Of a stretch of DNA of 64,000 nucleotides, positions 41,264-49,759 are shown in pieces. The position numbers and the translations under genes are program-made. Source of the stretch: an uncultured Bacteroidota bacterium (GTDB lineage: Bacteria > Bacteroidota > Bacteroidia > Bacteroidales > P3); assembly GCA_902775135.1 (NCBI GenBank), contig CACYKY010000009.1:1-64000 (forward strand). Direction: 5' to 3'. Position 1 is the first letter of the stretch. Each line of letters begins with the position of its first letter. The notes beneath the pieces were generated by a model. The model was given only the letters and a program-made list of their open reading frames with translations, was not told where the DNA came from and did no database searches.

Positions 41264-43714
41264 ATGAATATCCTGCTGCAAGACTGGGAGTATCCTCCCT
41301 TCGACAAGATAAAGACCCAAGACTACGAGCCGGCGGTGACGGCGGCCATCGCGGAGGCGGAAGGCAATATCGAGGCCATCGTCAACAACACCGAGGAGCC
41401 CACCTTCGGGAATACCATAGAGGCGCTGGAGAAGGCCTCGAGGCGGCTGGACCGCATCAGCGCCGTGATGGAGAACCTCAACGAGTGCTGCACCGACGAG
41501 GCGCTGCAGGAGGTGGTGATGCGTCTGGAGCCCACACTGACACGCTTCAGCATGAAGGTGATGACCGACGAGCGGCTGTACGAGCGGGTGAAACGCTGCG
41601 CGGCGAACATCGAGCACAACGGAACCCAACTCACCACCGAGCAGCAGACGCTGCTGGAGAACACCCTGAAGAGCTTCCGCCGCCACGGGGTGGCGCTGCC
41701 GGAGAAGGAACGCGAGCGCTTCAAACGCAACGCCGAAGAGCTCAGCGAGCTGCAGGTGCGCTTCGGCCAGAACGCCCTGGCCGACCTCAACGACTGGACG
41801 CTGCACCTCGTCGACGAAGCGGAGCTGGAGGGGCTGCCGGAGGCGGTGCGCGAGGCGGCGCACGAGGAGGCCCGCCAACGCGGCATGGAGGGGTGGCTGT
41901 TCACCCTGGCGGCGCCGTCGTACGTGCCCTTCATGACCTACAGCGCCCGGCGCGACCTGCGGGAGCGGATGTACCGCGCCTACGGCAGCATCGGCGGCCG
42001 CGGGAACGCGCACGACAACAACGGGGTGATACGCAGCATGGTGAGTCTCCGCGCCGAACAGGCGCACCTGCTGGGATACGCGACCTACTGCGACTACGTG
42101 CTGGAAGACCGCATGGTGGAGAGTCTGCCCAACCTACGCCGCTTCATGGAGGGGCTGAAAGAGGCCGTGCTGCCCGCCGCCAAGAAGGAGATGGAGGAGA
42201 TGGAGCAGATGAGCGACGAGGGCGGAAAGGGGCAGCAGGGGGTGATGCCGTGGGACGTGTCGTACCTCTCGGAGAAGCTGAAGCAGCAGCGCTATGCCTT
42301 CGACAGCGAGGCGCTGCGGCCCTATTTCCCCCTGGAGGCGGTACGCGAGGGTATCTTCGGTCTCTACGGCCGCCTCTACGGCCTGCGCTTCGAACCGGCG
42401 CCGGAGGTGCCGGTGTACCACGAAGAGGTACGCGTGTACCGCGTGACGCGGGGCGGACGGACGATGGGCATCCTGTATCTGGATATGCACCCGCGGCCCT
42501 CGAAACGCAGCGGCGCATGGATGACGGAATTCCGCGGGCAGTACGGCGAGGTGCGTCCCCAGATTCAGGTGGTGTGCAACTTCAGCAAGCCCACGGCGGA
42601 GACCCCTGCCCTGCTGCGATTCAGCGAGGTGGAGACCTTCATGCACGAGATGGGACACGCGATGCACGGCATGCTGAGCGAGGTGGAGTACGAGAGTCTG
42701 AGCGGCACCAACGTGAAGCGCGACTTCGTAGAAATGCCGTCGCAGGTGATGGAGAACTGGTGCTACGAGCCGGAGTTCCTGGCGACCTTCGCCCGCCACT
42801 ACCAGAGCGGCGAGCCGCTGCCCACGGAATATGTGGAGAAGATCCGCGCGGCACAGAACCACATGGCGGGATGGCTATGCCTGCGGCAGCTGAACTTGGG
42901 AATGACGGATATTGCGTTCCATACTATGGATCTAACCGAATCATCCGAATATAACCGAACTGGGGATCTAACCGAAAAATCCGAATGTGGCAGAATTGGG
43001 GAGCTAACCGAAAAATCCGAATATAACCGAATTGGGGGGCTAACCGAATCATCCGAATATAACCGAATTGGGGTTATGGCAGACATTCGGAATAATTCGG
43101 GTGATTCGGTTAGCGATAGAAGTAATTCGGGTGATTCGGTTAGCGAAAGAAAAAATTCGGGTGATTCGGTTAGCGAAAGAAGAAATTCGGGTGATTCGGT
43201 TAGCGATAGAAGTAATTCGGGTGATTCGGTTAGCGATAGAAGTAATTCGGGTGATTCGGTTAGCGAAAGAAAAAATTCGGGTGATTCGGTTAGCGATAGA
43301 AGTAATTCGGGTGATTCGGTTAGCGAAAGAAAAAATTCGGGTGATTCGGTTAGCGATAGAAGAAATTCGGCTAGCGCTTTTAGGGCCGAGGATATCGAGG
43401 CTTCGGCTATGGAGAACCTGCTGCCGCGGGTGGAGGGATGCTGCACGGCGACCAACTTCAACCATATCTTCGGCGGGGGCTATGCCAGCGGCTACTACGG
43501 CTACAAATGGGCCGAGGTGCTGGATGCCGACATCTTCTCGCGCTTCAAGCACGACGGCATCTTCAACGCCGACACCGCAGAGGCTTTCCGACGCGAGATA
43601 CTGTGTCGCGGGGGCTCGGAGCACCCCGCCGTGCTCTTCCGCAACTTCATGGGCCGCGACCCCGACACGGAGGCGCTGCTGAGGAGAGAGGGACTATTAT
43701 TAGTTAATAGTTAA
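41264..43714 (+). CDS. M3 family (Dcp-like) zinc metallopeptidase with a large repeat insertion
   Basis: 816 residues, about 120-150 longer than usual for peptidyl-dipeptidase Dcp / oligopeptidase A. The zinc motif is HEMGH (461-465) in VETFMHEMGHAMHG, and the third ligand is probably Glu490 (DFVEMPSQVMENW). The C-terminal signature NFNHIFGGGYASGYYGYKWAEVLDADIF is intact. Between DIAFHTMD (about 550) and this signature lie about 150 residues of tandem repeats: four 12-residue units (LTExSEYNRIGx) and nine 10-residue units (NSGDSVSDRS / ERK). They replace a surface loop of normal members and keep the frame. The enzyme, without a signal peptide, probably cleaves peptides in the cytoplasm. Activity with the insertion is untested. 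Confidence 0.9.
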   Translation: MNILLQDWEYPPFDKIKTQDYEPAVTAAIAEAEGNIEAIVNNTEEPTFGNTIEALEKASRRLDRISAVMENLNECCTDEALQEVVMRLEPTLTRFSMKVMTDERLYERVKRCAANIEHNGTQLTTEQQTLLENTLKSFRRHGVALPEKERERFKRNAEELSELQVRFGQNALADLNDWTLHLVDEAELEGLPEAVREAAHEEARQRGMEGWLFTLAAPSYVPFMTYSARRDLRERMYRAYGSIGGRGNAHDNNGVIRSMVSLRAEQAHLLGYATYCDYVLEDRMVESLPNLRRFMEGLKEAVLPAAKKEMEEMEQMSDEGGKGQQGVMPWDVSYLSEKLKQQRYAFDSEALRPYFPLEAVREGIFGLYGRLYGLRFEPAPEVPVYHEEVRVYRVTRGGRTMGILYLDMHPRPSKRSGAWMTEFRGQYGEVRPQIQVVCNFSKPTAETPALLRFSEVETFMHEMGHAMHGMLSEVEYESLSGTNVKRDFVEMPSQVMENWCYEPEFLATFARHYQSGEPLPTEYVEKIRAAQNHMAGWLCLRQLNLGMTDIAFHTMDLTESSEYNRTGDLTEKSECGRIGELTEKSEYNRIGGLTESSEYNRIGVMADIRNNSGDSVSDRSNSGDSVSERKNSGDSVSERRNSGDSVSDRSNSGDSVSDRSNSGDSVSERKNSGDSVSDRSNSGDSVSERKNSGDSVSDRRNSASAFRAEDIEASAMENLLPRVEGCCTATNFNHIFGGGYASGYYGYKWAEVLDADIFSRFKHDGIFNADTAEAFRREILCRGGSEHPAVLFRNFMGRDPDTEALLRREGLLLVNS
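42932..43075 (+). repeat. 36-bp tandem array, four units, in the M3 peptidase gene
   Basis: Units start with CTAACCGAA at 42932, 42968, 43004 and 43040, and each contains ATCCGAAT. Each unit is 36 bp and encodes 12 residues. The core is the reverse complement of the core of the array that follows. Confidence 0.92.
43094..43363 (+). repeat. 30-bp tandem array, nine units plus a partial tenth, in the M3 peptidase gene
   Basis: Unit AATTCGGGTGATTCGGTTAG followed by a variable 10-bp tail coding Ser with Asp-Arg-Ser, Glu-Arg-Lys, Glu-Arg-Arg or Asp-Arg-Arg. The unit length is a multiple of three, so the frame holds. Order of tails: DRS, ERK, ERR, DRS, DRS, ERK, DRS, ERK, DRR. None of the six frames gains frequent stops. 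Confidence 0.93.
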
Positions 43715-43751
43715 TAGTTTGCTCCAGCCCTCTGCTCTAGGCCTTGCTGAC

Positions 43752-43789
43752 GTCGCAGGCCATGTCTCCTTTGGAGCCAGGCAGAATAG
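43752..43789 (+). repeat. 38-bp dispersed repeat, copy 1 (upstream of rnr)
   Basis: Begins GTCGCAGGCCATGTCTCC and ends GCCAGGCAGAATAG. It differs at two positions from copy 2 at 46292-46329. A shared word GTTAATAGTTTGCTCCA precedes both copies, so the rnr gene sits between two direct repeats. Confidence 0.85.
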
Positions 43790-43863
43790 ATAATAGTGAA
43801 TGGTGAATTTTACAGGGTATCGCTGGCTTGGCTGGCGATGGATTGATTAAAAAAAAATGAAAA

Positions 43864-46197
43864 ATGAAAACAAAATATGATAATATTATGAACGAACAAC
43901 TGGCAAAACAAATACTTAAGATCTTCGCCAATAATCCTTTCGATGCTTTCAACCACAAGCAGATTGCCTCGCGCATCGGCGCAGGCAGCAAGGCCGAGCG
44001 GCAGGAGGTGATACGCACCATCCAGGAGCTGGCCGAAGAGAAGCACCTGGTGGAAGACAGCCACAAGGGCAAGTACAAGATCAACCCCAAGTCGATCAAC
44101 GACGACCTGGTGCCACGCAGCTACATCGTCGGCACCATAGACATGAAGCAGGGCGGCAAAGCCTATGTGATACCGCAGCCCGACGCCGAGCATCCCGACG
44201 CCACGCCCAGCGAGGACATACAGATAGCCCCCAACAATACGCACCACGCCCTGCACGGCGACACGGTGAAGGTGCTGATGTTTCCCCAGCGCAAGATGCA
44301 CAAGCCCGAGGGGCAGGTGGTGGAGATACTGAAACGTGCCAAAACGCGCTTCGTGGGAGTGATACAGAAGCAGGAACGCTTCGCCTTCATGGTGAGCGAC
44401 AGCCGCACCATGCAGGTGGACATCTTCATCCACAACGACGACCTGGGCGGCGCCGAGAACGGGGAGAAGGTGCTGGTGGAGATGACGGACTGGCCGGAGC
44501 GCATGAACAACCCCGTGGGCAAGGTGGTGAAGCGGCTGGGGAAGCCCGGGGACAACAACGTGGAGATGCAGAGTATACTGGCGGAATACGACTTCCCGCT
44601 GGACTTCCCCAAGGAGGCCGAAGAGGAGGCCAAGAAGATGCGCAAGCCCACGAAGAAGGAGATGGCCAGCCGTCGCGACTTCCGCGACGTGCTCACCTTC
44701 ACCATTGACCCTGCCGACGCCAAAGACTTTGACGACGCCCTCTCCTACCGCACGCTGGAGAACGGCCACGTGGAGGTGGGGGTGCACATCGCCGACGTGA
44801 GCTACTATGTGAAGCCCGGCTCGGCCATAGACCGCGAAGCCTACGAACGCGGCACGAGTGTGTACCTGGTGGACCGCACCATCCCCATGCTGCCGGAGAA
44901 GCTCTGCAACGACCTATGCTCGCTGCGTCAGGACGAGGAGAAGCTGTGCTTCAGCGTGGTGATGGAGATGGACGCCAAAGGCAAGGTGATGAGCAGCTGG
45001 ATGGGCAAGACGGTGATCAGGAGCGACCGCCGCATGGCCTACGAGGAGGCGCAGGAGATAATTGAAAGTGGAAAGTGGAAAGATGAAAGTGAAAAGCCGG
45101 TCGGAGAGGCCATACTGAAACTGCATGGTATCGCCACCATTCTCCGGGCAGCGCGTTTCAAGACTGGCGCCATCAACTTCGAGACCCAGGAGGTGAAATT
45201 CCAGCTCGACGAGAAGGCCCACCCCATAGGCGTGTACATCAAAGAGAGCAAGGAAGCCAACTGGCTCATCGAGGAATTCATGCTGCTGGCCAACCGCACG
45301 GTGGCCGAATTCATAGGCAAGAGCCACAGGAGCGGCAAGAGCGGCAAGGGCGGCAAGGACAGTCAGGCGAAGACCTTCGTATACCGTGTGCACGACGAGC
45401 CCAACCCCGAGAAGCTGAACACCTTCGTGGAGTTTGTCGCCAAGCTGGGCTTCAGTATGAAGACCGGCAGTCGCAAGGCGCTGGCGGAGAGCTACAACCA
45501 CCTGTTTGAGAACATAGCGGGACGCGGCGAGGAGAACATGGTGGACACCATAGCCATCCGCACCATGAGCAAGGCCTACTACAGCACGGAGAACATAGGG
45601 CACTACGGTCTGGCCTTCCCCTTCTACACCCACTTCACCTCGCCCATCCGCCGCTATCCCGACCTCATGGTGCACCGTCTGCTGGAGCGCTACCTGGAGG
45701 GCGGCGCCAGTGTGAACCGTGACGAATACGAGGACTACTGCAAGCACTGCTCCATCATGGAGAAGAAAGCCGCCGATGCGGAGCGCACGAGTATCAAATA
45801 CAAGCAGGCCGAGTTCCTGGCCGACAAGCTGGGGCAGGTGTTCCCGGCGCTCATCAGCGGCGTGAGCAAGTGGGGCATCTATGCCGAGATTGAGGGCAAC
45901 AAATGCGAGGGCATGATCCCCATTGGAAGTCTGAAGGACGACTACTACATGCTCGACGAGGACAACTACCAGGTGATCGGGCGCCGGCACGGGCGCACCT
46001 ACAAGCTGGGCTACCCCGTCAATATCCGTGTGCGGCGTGTAGACATGCTGAAGAAGCAGATAGACTTCGACCTGGTGGAAGAGGGCGAGGGGAAAGGGGA
46101 AAGTGGAAAACGGAAAGGGGAAAGTGGAAAGAGGAAAGGGGTAAGTGGAAAACGGAAAGTGGAAAGGGGAAAACGGAAAGGGGGGAATAAACGATAA
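43864..46197 (+). CDS. rnr: Ribonuclease R
   Basis: 777 residues (ATG 43888 is an alternative start). Order: N-terminal winged-helix region (FNHKQIASRIGAGSKAERQEVIRTIQEL), cold-shock domains (RSYIVGTIDMKQGGKAYV; VGVIQKQERFAFMV), the RNB catalytic domain with FTIDPADAKDFDDALSY (metal Asp residues) and FTSPIRRYPDLMVHRLLERYL, then an S1 domain (FPALISGVSKWGIYAEIEGNKCEGMIP). It is a processive 3'-5' exonuclease of structured RNA. Two segments look like captured repeat DNA: residues 400-411 (ESGKWKDESEK) and the basic tail after 743 (repeats of GESGKRK). The natural RNase R tail is also basic, so the captured tail may be functional. Confidence 0.95.
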   Translation: MKTKYDNIMNEQLAKQILKIFANNPFDAFNHKQIASRIGAGSKAERQEVIRTIQELAEEKHLVEDSHKGKYKINPKSINDDLVPRSYIVGTIDMKQGGKAYVIPQPDAEHPDATPSEDIQIAPNNTHHALHGDTVKVLMFPQRKMHKPEGQVVEILKRAKTRFVGVIQKQERFAFMVSDSRTMQVDIFIHNDDLGGAENGEKVLVEMTDWPERMNNPVGKVVKRLGKPGDNNVEMQSILAEYDFPLDFPKEAEEEAKKMRKPTKKEMASRRDFRDVLTFTIDPADAKDFDDALSYRTLENGHVEVGVHIADVSYYVKPGSAIDREAYERGTSVYLVDRTIPMLPEKLCNDLCSLRQDEEKLCFSVVMEMDAKGKVMSSWMGKTVIRSDRRMAYEEAQEIIESGKWKDESEKPVGEAILKLHGIATILRAARFKTGAINFETQEVKFQLDEKAHPIGVYIKESKEANWLIEEFMLLANRTVAEFIGKSHRSGKSGKGGKDSQAKTFVYRVHDEPNPEKLNTFVEFVAKLGFSMKTGSRKALAESYNHLFENIAGRGEENMVDTIAIRTMSKAYYSTENIGHYGLAFPFYTHFTSPIRRYPDLMVHRLLERYLEGGASVNRDEYEDYCKHCSIMEKKAADAERTSIKYKQAEFLADKLGQVFPALISGVSKWGIYAEIEGNKCEGMIPIGSLKDDYYMLDEDNYQVIGRRHGRTYKLGYPVNIRVRRVDMLKKQIDFDLVEEGEGKGESGKRKGESGKRKGVSGKRKVERGKRKGGNKR
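46090..46190 (+). repeat. Purine-rich simple repeat forming the 3' end of rnr
   Basis: Runs of GGAAAGTGGAAAACGG and GGAAAGGGG words continue from the coding region and end in AATAAACGATAACG. They match the intergenic repeats near 430, 48.5 kb and 49.8 kb. Confidence 0.8.
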
Positions 46198-46199
46198 CG

Positions 46200-46345
46200 A
46201 TAACGTTAACCTTAACGTTTAGTGAATGGTGAATTGTGAATAGTTTATAGATAATAGATAATAGATAATAGTTAATAGTTTGCTCCATTAAGTCGCAGGC
46301 CGTGTCTCCCTTGGAGCCAGGCAGAATAGTTATTGGGGTGAATGA
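46200..46345 (+). repeat. Composite intergenic repeat block with 38-bp repeat copy 2
   Basis: Contains TAACGTTAACCTTAACGTTTAG, then GTGAATTGTGAATAG and ATAGATAATAG runs, then copy 2 of the 38-bp repeat (46292-46329). The first two words recur at 48578-48640 and 49800-49860 in the same order. Confidence 0.8.
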
Positions 46346-46347
46346 TT

Positions 46348-46382
46348 GCGGGCCCGGCGTTTTGAAAAAACGCGGGGCCCGC
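46348..46382 (+). terminator. rnr terminator
   Basis: 16-bp stem with one mismatch (left arm GCGGGCCCGGCGTTTT, right arm 46367-46382), followed by a T-rich run. Confidence 0.85.
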
Positions 46383-46469
46383 TTTCTTGTTTCTTATTTC
46401 TTGTTTTTGTTGGGGGTTGATTTTGACCACGAATTACACTAATCGGACGAATTGGTGACAGCGGTTATG

Positions 46470-46556
46470 CGCCCCCTACAGGGGCGGGTATAAAAACGGG
46501 TATCACTTCACACAGGGCCGAGGCCCTGTGCTAGGTTAGGTTGCCCTTTCAGGGCA
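46470..46556. repeat. Three-hairpin intergenic element
   Basis: Consecutive hairpins: CGCCCC / GGGGCG (46470-46486), CACAGGGCC / GGCCCTGTG (46511-46530) and TGCCCT / AGGGCA (46542-46556), joined by TAGGTTAGGT. It has the look of a repetitive extragenic palindrome. It lies just after the stop of the minus-strand ligase gene and may also end that transcript. Confidence 0.7.
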
Positions 46557-46601
46557 GATGGCGAAATGGGGTGTTCGTTTGCCTGGGGGACTTTCCTTTT
46601 T

Positions 46602-48386
46602 TTATTTGAACAGGGCTTCGATTTGGTCCTTGTAGGCGGCGGTGACGTTGCGGCGGATGAGTTTTTGGGTGGGGGTGAGCATCTTGTTGGCCTCGCTCCA
46701 GGAGTCGGCCACGAGGACGAACTTCTTCACCTGCTCGGTGACGCCGAGTTCGGCATTGTATTTGTCGACGACCTTCTGGAAGCGAGCCATCACCTTCTTG
46801 TTGGCGATCATCTCCTCACGGGTTTCGGCGGAGACATCATGGCGCTTGCACCAGTCCTTGAGCATATCGAAATCGGGGGCCACGACGGCGGCGGCATACT
46901 TCTGGTCGGCACCCACCACCATCATGTCGAGGATGAAAGGCGACTGCTTCATCTTCTCCTCGATGACCTCGGGGTTGATGTATTTGCCCATGGAGGTCTT
47001 GAACATGCTCTTGGTGCGGCCGGTGATGAAGAGGTAGCCGTCGGGGTCGAAGAAGCCGGTGTCGCCGGTATGGAACCATCCGTCGGCATCGATGGCTTCG
47101 GCGGTGAGTTCGGGCTGGTTGTAGTAGCCCTTCATGACATTGCCACCGCGGCACTGGATCTCGTTGGTCTTGGGGTCGATGCGCACCTCGATCTCGCGCA
47201 TGGCGAAGCCCACGGAGCCGATCTTGCGGCCCTTCTTGTTGGAGTTGGTCACAGCGATGAGGGGTGAGCACTCGGTGAGGCCGTAGCCCTCGTAGAGGTC
47301 GAGCCCCACACAGGAGAAGAAGCGCGTGAGGCGAGGCTGGATGGTGGCACCGCCGCTGACGAGCATGTAGAGCTCGCCGCCCATACTCTCGCGGATCTCC
47401 TTGTAGACCAGTTTGTCGGCCAGTTTCTTCTGCTGGAGGTACCACCAGGAGAGCTTGGACTCGTCGAGGTCGTAATCGAAAGCCAGGTCGATGGCCCAGT
47501 CGAAGATTTTCTTCTTGATGCCCTTCATCTTCTCGCCCTTGCGATAGATCTTGTCGTAGACCTTCTCGATGAACCTAGGCACACAGGCCATCATATTGGG
47601 GCTGAACTCCTTGCAGTTGTCGCCCACCTTGGCGATGCTCTCGGCGTAGGCGATGGTGAAGCAGAGCCACTGGTAGAGGTAGCCCATCATGCGCTCGTAG
47701 ATGTGGCACATGGGGAGCCACGAGAGGGCCTTGGTCCATGATTTTCCGGGACTCTCCTTGATTTCCTGCACGTTCATGATCAGTCCCCGATGGGTGAGCA
47801 TAGCCCCTTTGGGCACACCGGTGGTGCCGCTGGTGTAGATCATGGTGCAGACATCGTCGATGGTGAGGGAGTCCTTCATGGCCTGCAGCTGGGCGGGAGC
47901 CTCGGGGTGCTCGGCCACGTAGCGGCGGCCGATCTCGTAGATATCGTCCATGGACTTCACCCCCTCCATGGGAACGATGGTGCAGAGATTTTCGAGGTGT
48001 GGCAACTTCTCGCGTATGCTGCTGATTTTCTTGTAGAGCGCCGGCGTTTCGACCACCAGCAGGCGCACCTGGGCATCGTTGAGGATGTACTGGTAGTCCT
48101 CCTCGCTGATGGTGGGATAGATGGGCAGCAGGATGGCGCCCGTCTGCTGGACACCGAAGTCGACATAGTTCCATTCGGGACGGCCGGCAGAGATGAGGCC
48201 TATATTCTCGCCCTTCTTCACGCCGAGGTGAATGAGGGCGTAGCTGATGAGGTTGACCTTCTCAATATATTCGTCAATATAATGGTCTTTCCATTCGCCG
48301 TTTTCCTTGAATTTGAAGACAGGACGTTCGGGGTGAAGTTCTTTTCTCCAAGGGAGCAGGTCAAACAGTCGGGTAGGTTCTTGCAT
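46602..48386 (-). CDS. Long-chain acyl-CoA ligase (AMP-binding, FadD-like), second copy
   Basis: 594 residues from ATG 48386; the frame extends to a TTG four codons upstream. ANL motifs: TMIYTSGTTGVPKGAMLTHRG (ATP loop), LVSGGATIQPRLTRFF, YEGYGLTECSPLIAVTNS, GWFHTGDTGFFDPDGYLFITGRTKSMFKTSMGKYINPEVIEEK. The N-terminus RLFDLLPWRKELHPERP parallels that of the ligase at 19017. It should activate fatty acids to acyl-CoA. The two copies have clearly diverged and are not a recent duplication. It has its own promoter. Confidence 0.92.
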   Translation of the reverse strand: MQEPTRLFDLLPWRKELHPERPVFKFKENGEWKDHYIDEYIEKVNLISYALIHLGVKKGENIGLISAGRPEWNYVDFGVQQTGAILLPIYPTISEEDYQYILNDAQVRLLVVETPALYKKISSIREKLPHLENLCTIVPMEGVKSMDDIYEIGRRYVAEHPEAPAQLQAMKDSLTIDDVCTMIYTSGTTGVPKGAMLTHRGLIMNVQEIKESPGKSWTKALSWLPMCHIYERMMGYLYQWLCFTIAYAESIAKVGDNCKEFSPNMMACVPRFIEKVYDKIYRKGEKMKGIKKKIFDWAIDLAFDYDLDESKLSWWYLQQKKLADKLVYKEIRESMGGELYMLVSGGATIQPRLTRFFSCVGLDLYEGYGLTECSPLIAVTNSNKKGRKIGSVGFAMREIEVRIDPKTNEIQCRGGNVMKGYYNQPELTAEAIDADGWFHTGDTGFFDPDGYLFITGRTKSMFKTSMGKYINPEVIEEKMKQSPFILDMMVVGADQKYAAAVVAPDFDMLKDWCKRHDVSAETREEMIANKKVMARFQKVVDKYNAELGVTEQVKKFVLVADSWSEANKMLTPTQKLIRRNVTAAYKDQIEALFK

Positions 48387-48413
48387 AGTGTTTATCAATT
48401 TTTGTTAATTTTG

Positions 48414-48421
48414 CAAAAGTA
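48414..48421 (-). promoter_or_regulatory. Promoter of the second acyl-CoA ligase gene, -7 element
   Basis: TACTTTTG on the minus strand; start site near 48408, about 22 nt before ATG 48386. No clear -33 box. Confidence 0.65.
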
Positions 48422-48509
48422 CGAAATATTTCTTTATTGGAGAAAAGAAAAATCTTAAAAAAACAATTGGCGGTAGGCAAACGTGTCATTTTCAGGGAGA
48501 TGAGAGGGA

Positions 48510-48640
48510 GAGGAAATTGAAAATTGAAAATTGAAAATTGAAAGGTGAAAATTGAAATGGGAACGGGGGGGAACAAACGATAACGTTAACCTTAACGCTA
48601 ACCTTAACGTTTAGTGAATTGTGAATGGTGAATGGTGGAT
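48510..48640. repeat. Composite simple-repeat block upstream of holA
   Basis: Five ATTGAAA units, then GATAACGTTAACC-TTAACGCTAACC-TTAACGTTTAG words and GTGAATTGTGAATGGTGAATGG. The order of elements is the same as after rnr and after holA. Confidence 0.75.
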
Positions 48641-48675
48641 CTTTGGGGGATTTTTCGTCGATTGGGAAAAAAAGT

Positions 48676-48707
48676 TTTGGTCACGTGGGGGATTTTTTGT
48701 ATTTTTG
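48676..48707 (+). promoter_or_regulatory. holA promoter
   Basis: TTTG (48676-48679), 20 bp, TATTTTTG (48700-48707). Start site near 48713, 21 nt before ATG 48734; this excludes the longer in-frame start at 48632. Confidence 0.75.
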
Positions 48708-48733
48708 ACTTTTTAAAATACACGCGCAGAATC

Positions 48734-49729
48734 ATGGCAGTTACTGAGAAACAACTGATTGACGATTTGACGGCGGGCAAATTCATGCCCGTTTACCTCC
48801 TCACGGGTGAGGAGAACTACTATATCGACACGGTGTCGGACCACTTCGAGAACAAGGTCATCGACCCTGCCATGCGAGATTTTGACCTCTCGGTGGTCTA
48901 CGGGCGCGAGACGACGATGGCCGATGTCATCAGCGATGCCCAGCGCTATCCCATGATGTCGCCCGTGCACCTGGTCCTCGTCAAAGAGGCGCAGGACCTC
49001 GGCCAGTGGGATCTGCTGGCCACCTATCTGGAGCACCCGTCGGAGAAGGGCGTCATCGTCTTCTGCTACCGCCACAAGAAATTCGACAAGCGCACCGTCG
49101 CCTACAAGGCCATTGCCGCCAAGGGCTGTTTCTACGAAACGCCCAAGGTCTGGGAGAACCAAGTGCCACGGTGGATCAAGGACGAGGTATCGGCGAAAGG
49201 TTTCAATATCAACGACAAAGCCGCTTATCTCATAAGCGAGTCGGTGGGTGCCGACTTGGGCAAGATAGTCAACGAACTGAAGAAACTATATCCGTTGCTG
49301 CAACCCGGAGAGGCTATCACCGAGGACTTGGTGGAAAAGCAGATAGGCATCAGCAAGGACTACAACGTGTTCGAATTGCAGAAAGCCATCGGGCGGCGCG
49401 ACCCGGTGATGTGCAACCGCATCATCAACTACTTCGCCGCCAACCCCAAGAAGAACCCCATCCAGCTGGTGCTACCCATCCTGTACGGCTATTTCCTGAA
49501 AGTGATGATCTATCATCAGCTGGAGGACAAGAGCGATGCCGCCAAGGCACTGAGCACCAGTCATGTGCAGGACTATGCGGTGGCGGCGTCGAACTACAAG
49601 CTGGGCAAGCTGGCCTCCTGCATCGGCTACCTCCACGAGACCGACCTGCGAAGCAAGGGTGTGCGCAATAGCGGCAACGTCACCGACGGGGAGTTGTTGA
49701 AGGAATTGATTTTTAAAGTGATACATTGA
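48734..49729 (+). CDS. holA: DNA polymerase III delta subunit (clamp-loader)
   Basis: 331 residues from ATG 48734. The N-terminal AAA+-like part shows FMPVYLLTGEENYYIDTVSDHFENKVID and VVYGRETTMADVISDAQRYPMMSPVHLVLVKEAQDL, the typical HolA opening. The middle has ISESVGADLGKIVNELKKL and the C-terminal helical collar domain includes NVFELQKAIGRRD and KNPIQLVLPILYGYFLKVM. Delta opens the beta clamp during loading. The usual Walker A is absent, as expected for delta. Flanked on both sides by composite simple repeats. Confidence 0.92.
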   Translation: MAVTEKQLIDDLTAGKFMPVYLLTGEENYYIDTVSDHFENKVIDPAMRDFDLSVVYGRETTMADVISDAQRYPMMSPVHLVLVKEAQDLGQWDLLATYLEHPSEKGVIVFCYRHKKFDKRTVAYKAIAAKGCFYETPKVWENQVPRWIKDEVSAKGFNINDKAAYLISESVGADLGKIVNELKKLYPLLQPGEAITEDLVEKQIGISKDYNVFELQKAIGRRDPVMCNRIINYFAANPKKNPIQLVLPILYGYFLKVMIYHQLEDKSDAAKALSTSHVQDYAVAASNYKLGKLASCIGYLHETDLRSKGVRNSGNVTDGELLKELIFKVIH

Positions 49730-49759
49730 GATAGTGATGAGTTTTGGAGTGGCTGAGTG

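Noticed and set aside
43094..43363. CRISPR array
   Set aside because: Units are contiguous 30-bp near-identical repeats with no unique spacers, there are no cas genes, and the array is translated in frame.
43068..43682. Alternative-frame ORFs through the M3 repeat arrays (Ile-Arg-Val and Ile-Thr-Arg repeats)
   Set aside because: The 30-bp unit is stop-free in several frames, so long alternative frames arise automatically. Only the peptidase frame continues into conserved sequence on both sides.
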